Shown piece by piece: positions 4,777 to 5,633 of a stretch of 5,633 bases of DNA (within the stretch, counting starts at the first letter, position 1; every line of letters begins with the position of its first letter). Made by a program: the position numbers and the translations under genes. The stretch is taken from contig CAMDEL010000114.1 in assembly GCA_945896765.1 (NCBI GenBank), forward strand, positions 1 to 5,633, in the 5' to 3' direction. This DNA comes from Singulisphaera sp. GP187 (GTDB taxonomy: Bacteria; Planctomycetota; Phycisphaerae; Phycisphaerales; SM1A02). Below the pieces are notes generated by a model that ran no database searches, had not been told where the DNA came from, and worked only from the letters and a program-made list of their open reading frames with translations.

Positions 4777-5633
4777 TCGATTGACTTGCCGACGAAGAAT
4801 CCGATGCCGCCGGCAAGCAAGGTGGCAATCGCCAGACCTCCGCACCACATCATCAGATCTTGGGTGATCATTCCTGCGAGTGCTGATCCACCGCCCATGC
4901 GTGTTCCCATCACGACGAGTGTTGCCAAGATGATGGCCACGAGCGTTCCGACCATAAGTCCAAGTCCCATTCCGCTCATCGCGCTGTCGACGCGTTCGGC
5001 TTGCATCGTGACCATTCCGCCGCCCGTGGAAGAGGCAGCCATTGGAACGGATGAATTTTCTTGGTCAAAGCCATCCATCTCGGTGGGTTCGGCGAAGAGT
5101 CCGGTTCCTCCACCAAGTGATGCTCCAGTTCCAAAAGTATCGTCGCCGCCGTCGTCAAGAAGTGCGGCTCCAACGGAAGATTGGTCCGAGTCGGTGGAAT
5201 CATCAAGCATTCCACTTCCAGATCCAACAGTTTCAAGCGAGAGGCTGCCAGAGCCTGTCATCGCACCAACATCAAGGTAATCCTCGTCTAGTTGAGTAGA
5301 CTTTGGTTTACGCGTCGGCGGGGGAGCCATAGATCCGCTGGCGTCAGAGGCGGCCATTGCTGCGGCGGAGTCGCCACGACTTTCACCAAGAATGTCGATT
5401 CCTCCGACAGCAGGCTTGTTTGGCTTGGAATCGTCCATACCCAAATCCAAATCCAAATCTAAACCCAAATCTAAATCTAAGCCCAAATCGTCTGAACTTT
5501 TCGCTTTTGCTGCGGGTGCGATTGCGCTCGCATCTGCAGAATCAAGCAGCCCAAGAGGCTCATCATTATTCGGTGGAGTAATTTCAATCCTTGGGGTTAT
5601 TGAAGCTGCTGAGACAACTGGGATTCCAGGCAT
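4773..5633 (-). CDS. Protein of unknown function: acidic disordered region with C-terminal membrane hairpin
   Basis: I do not recognise this protein. It reads 286 residues from an ATG lying exactly at the right window edge, so the true N-terminus may lie further out. Residues 1-45 are Pro/Ala/Ser-rich. Residues 49-68 are a repetitive Asp-Leu-Gly tract. Residues 69-215 are Gly/Ser/Asp-rich, acidic, low in hydrophobic residues and probably disordered. Two membrane helices end the protein: about 222-243 (GMGLGLMVGTLVAIILATLV) and about 263-282 (WCGGLAIATLLAGGIGFFVG), leaving the short tail KSIE. It is therefore probably anchored by its C-terminus with a long soluble acidic arm. The four-base GTGA overlap with psd implies cotranscription and translational coupling, so an envelope or membrane role is plausible but unproven. 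Some planctomycete proteins of this build carry an N-terminal zinc ribbon; none is visible here. Confidence 0.7.
   Translation of the reverse strand: MPGIPVVSAASITPRIEITPPNNDEPLGLLDSADASAIAPAAKAKSSDDLGLDLDLGLDLDLDLGMDDSKPNKPAVGGIDILGESRGDSAAAMAASDASGSMAPPPTRKPKSTQLDEDYLDVGAMTGSGSLSLETVGSGSGMLDDSTDSDQSSVGAALLDDGGDDTFGTGASLGGGTGLFAEPTEMDGFDQENSSVPMAASSTGGGMVTMQAERVDSAMSGMGLGLMVGTLVAIILATLVVMGTRMGGGSALAGMITQDLMMWCGGLAIATLLAGGIGFFVGKSIE
5441..5488. repeat. Hexanucleotide repeat coding an Asp-Leu tract
   Basis: Eight back-to-back hexamers on the plus strand: CCAAAT three times, CTAAAC, CCAAAT, CTAAAT, CTAAGC, CCAAAT. On the coding (minus) strand they specify alternating Asp/Gly and Leu, residues about 49-64 of the unknown membrane protein. 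Because the unit is 6 bases, gain or loss of copies keeps the reading frame and would change only the tract length. Confidence 0.85.

Noticed and set aside
4777..4848. Extension of psd to an ATG at 4848
   Set aside because: The added 24 residues are Arg/Cys/His-rich, lie wholly inside the upstream gene, and precede the point where Psd similarity begins. GTG at 4776 gives the normal short-type length and a standard GTGA overlap.
5441..5488. CCAAAT/CTAAAT repeats as a telomere-like or CRISPR-like array
   Set aside because: The units are directly adjacent hexamers without spacers, and they fit an open coding frame.

Overview
This window looks like a compact piece of a bacterial chromosome, most likely from Planctomycetota and possibly class Phycisphaerae. 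The basis is a secreted DUF1573 protein with a CxC motif, a divergent PPP-type phosphoesterase, genes packed with 4-base overlaps, and GC content near 50% with many CGA, GCG and GAT codons. The lineage is inferred from gene types and composition, because there is no rRNA or other marker. I see no tRNA, rRNA, CRISPR array, insertion sequence or prophage signal. No gene-free stretch reaches 300 bases; the longest is 87 bases.

Layout. On the minus strand at the left edge (1-130) is the 5' end of a TerC-family membrane protein. Only 17 bases away, divergently, a plus-strand cluster begins: a secreted DUF1573 protein (148-1272), a calcineurin-like phosphoesterase (1269-2150) and tsaB of the tRNA t6A pathway (2150-2869). 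These three overlap by 4 and 1 bases, so they are probably cotranscribed and translationally coupled. An 87-base gap follows, holding a short tandem repeat and a nested hairpin that covers the ribosome binding site of the next gene. That gene (2957-4114) encodes a soluble protein with a degenerate receiver-like domain, a coiled coil and a GAF-like domain.

The right part is on the minus strand. A protein of unknown function (4773-5633), with a long acidic disordered region and two C-terminal membrane segments, runs into psd (4111-4776), phosphatidylserine decarboxylase, again with a 4-base overlap. The psd stop and the stop of the signalling gene share the palindrome TTAA, so the two convergent units meet with no spacer.

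Most of the window is housekeeping (t6A modification, phosphatidylethanolamine synthesis) mixed with lineage-typical proteins of unknown role. The points most worth a second look are the hairpin that masks the Shine-Dalgarno sequence at 2916-2950, the altered metal-site motif of the phosphoesterase, the receiver domain lacking its acidic pocket, and the hexanucleotide repeat encoding an Asp-Leu tract next to psd.
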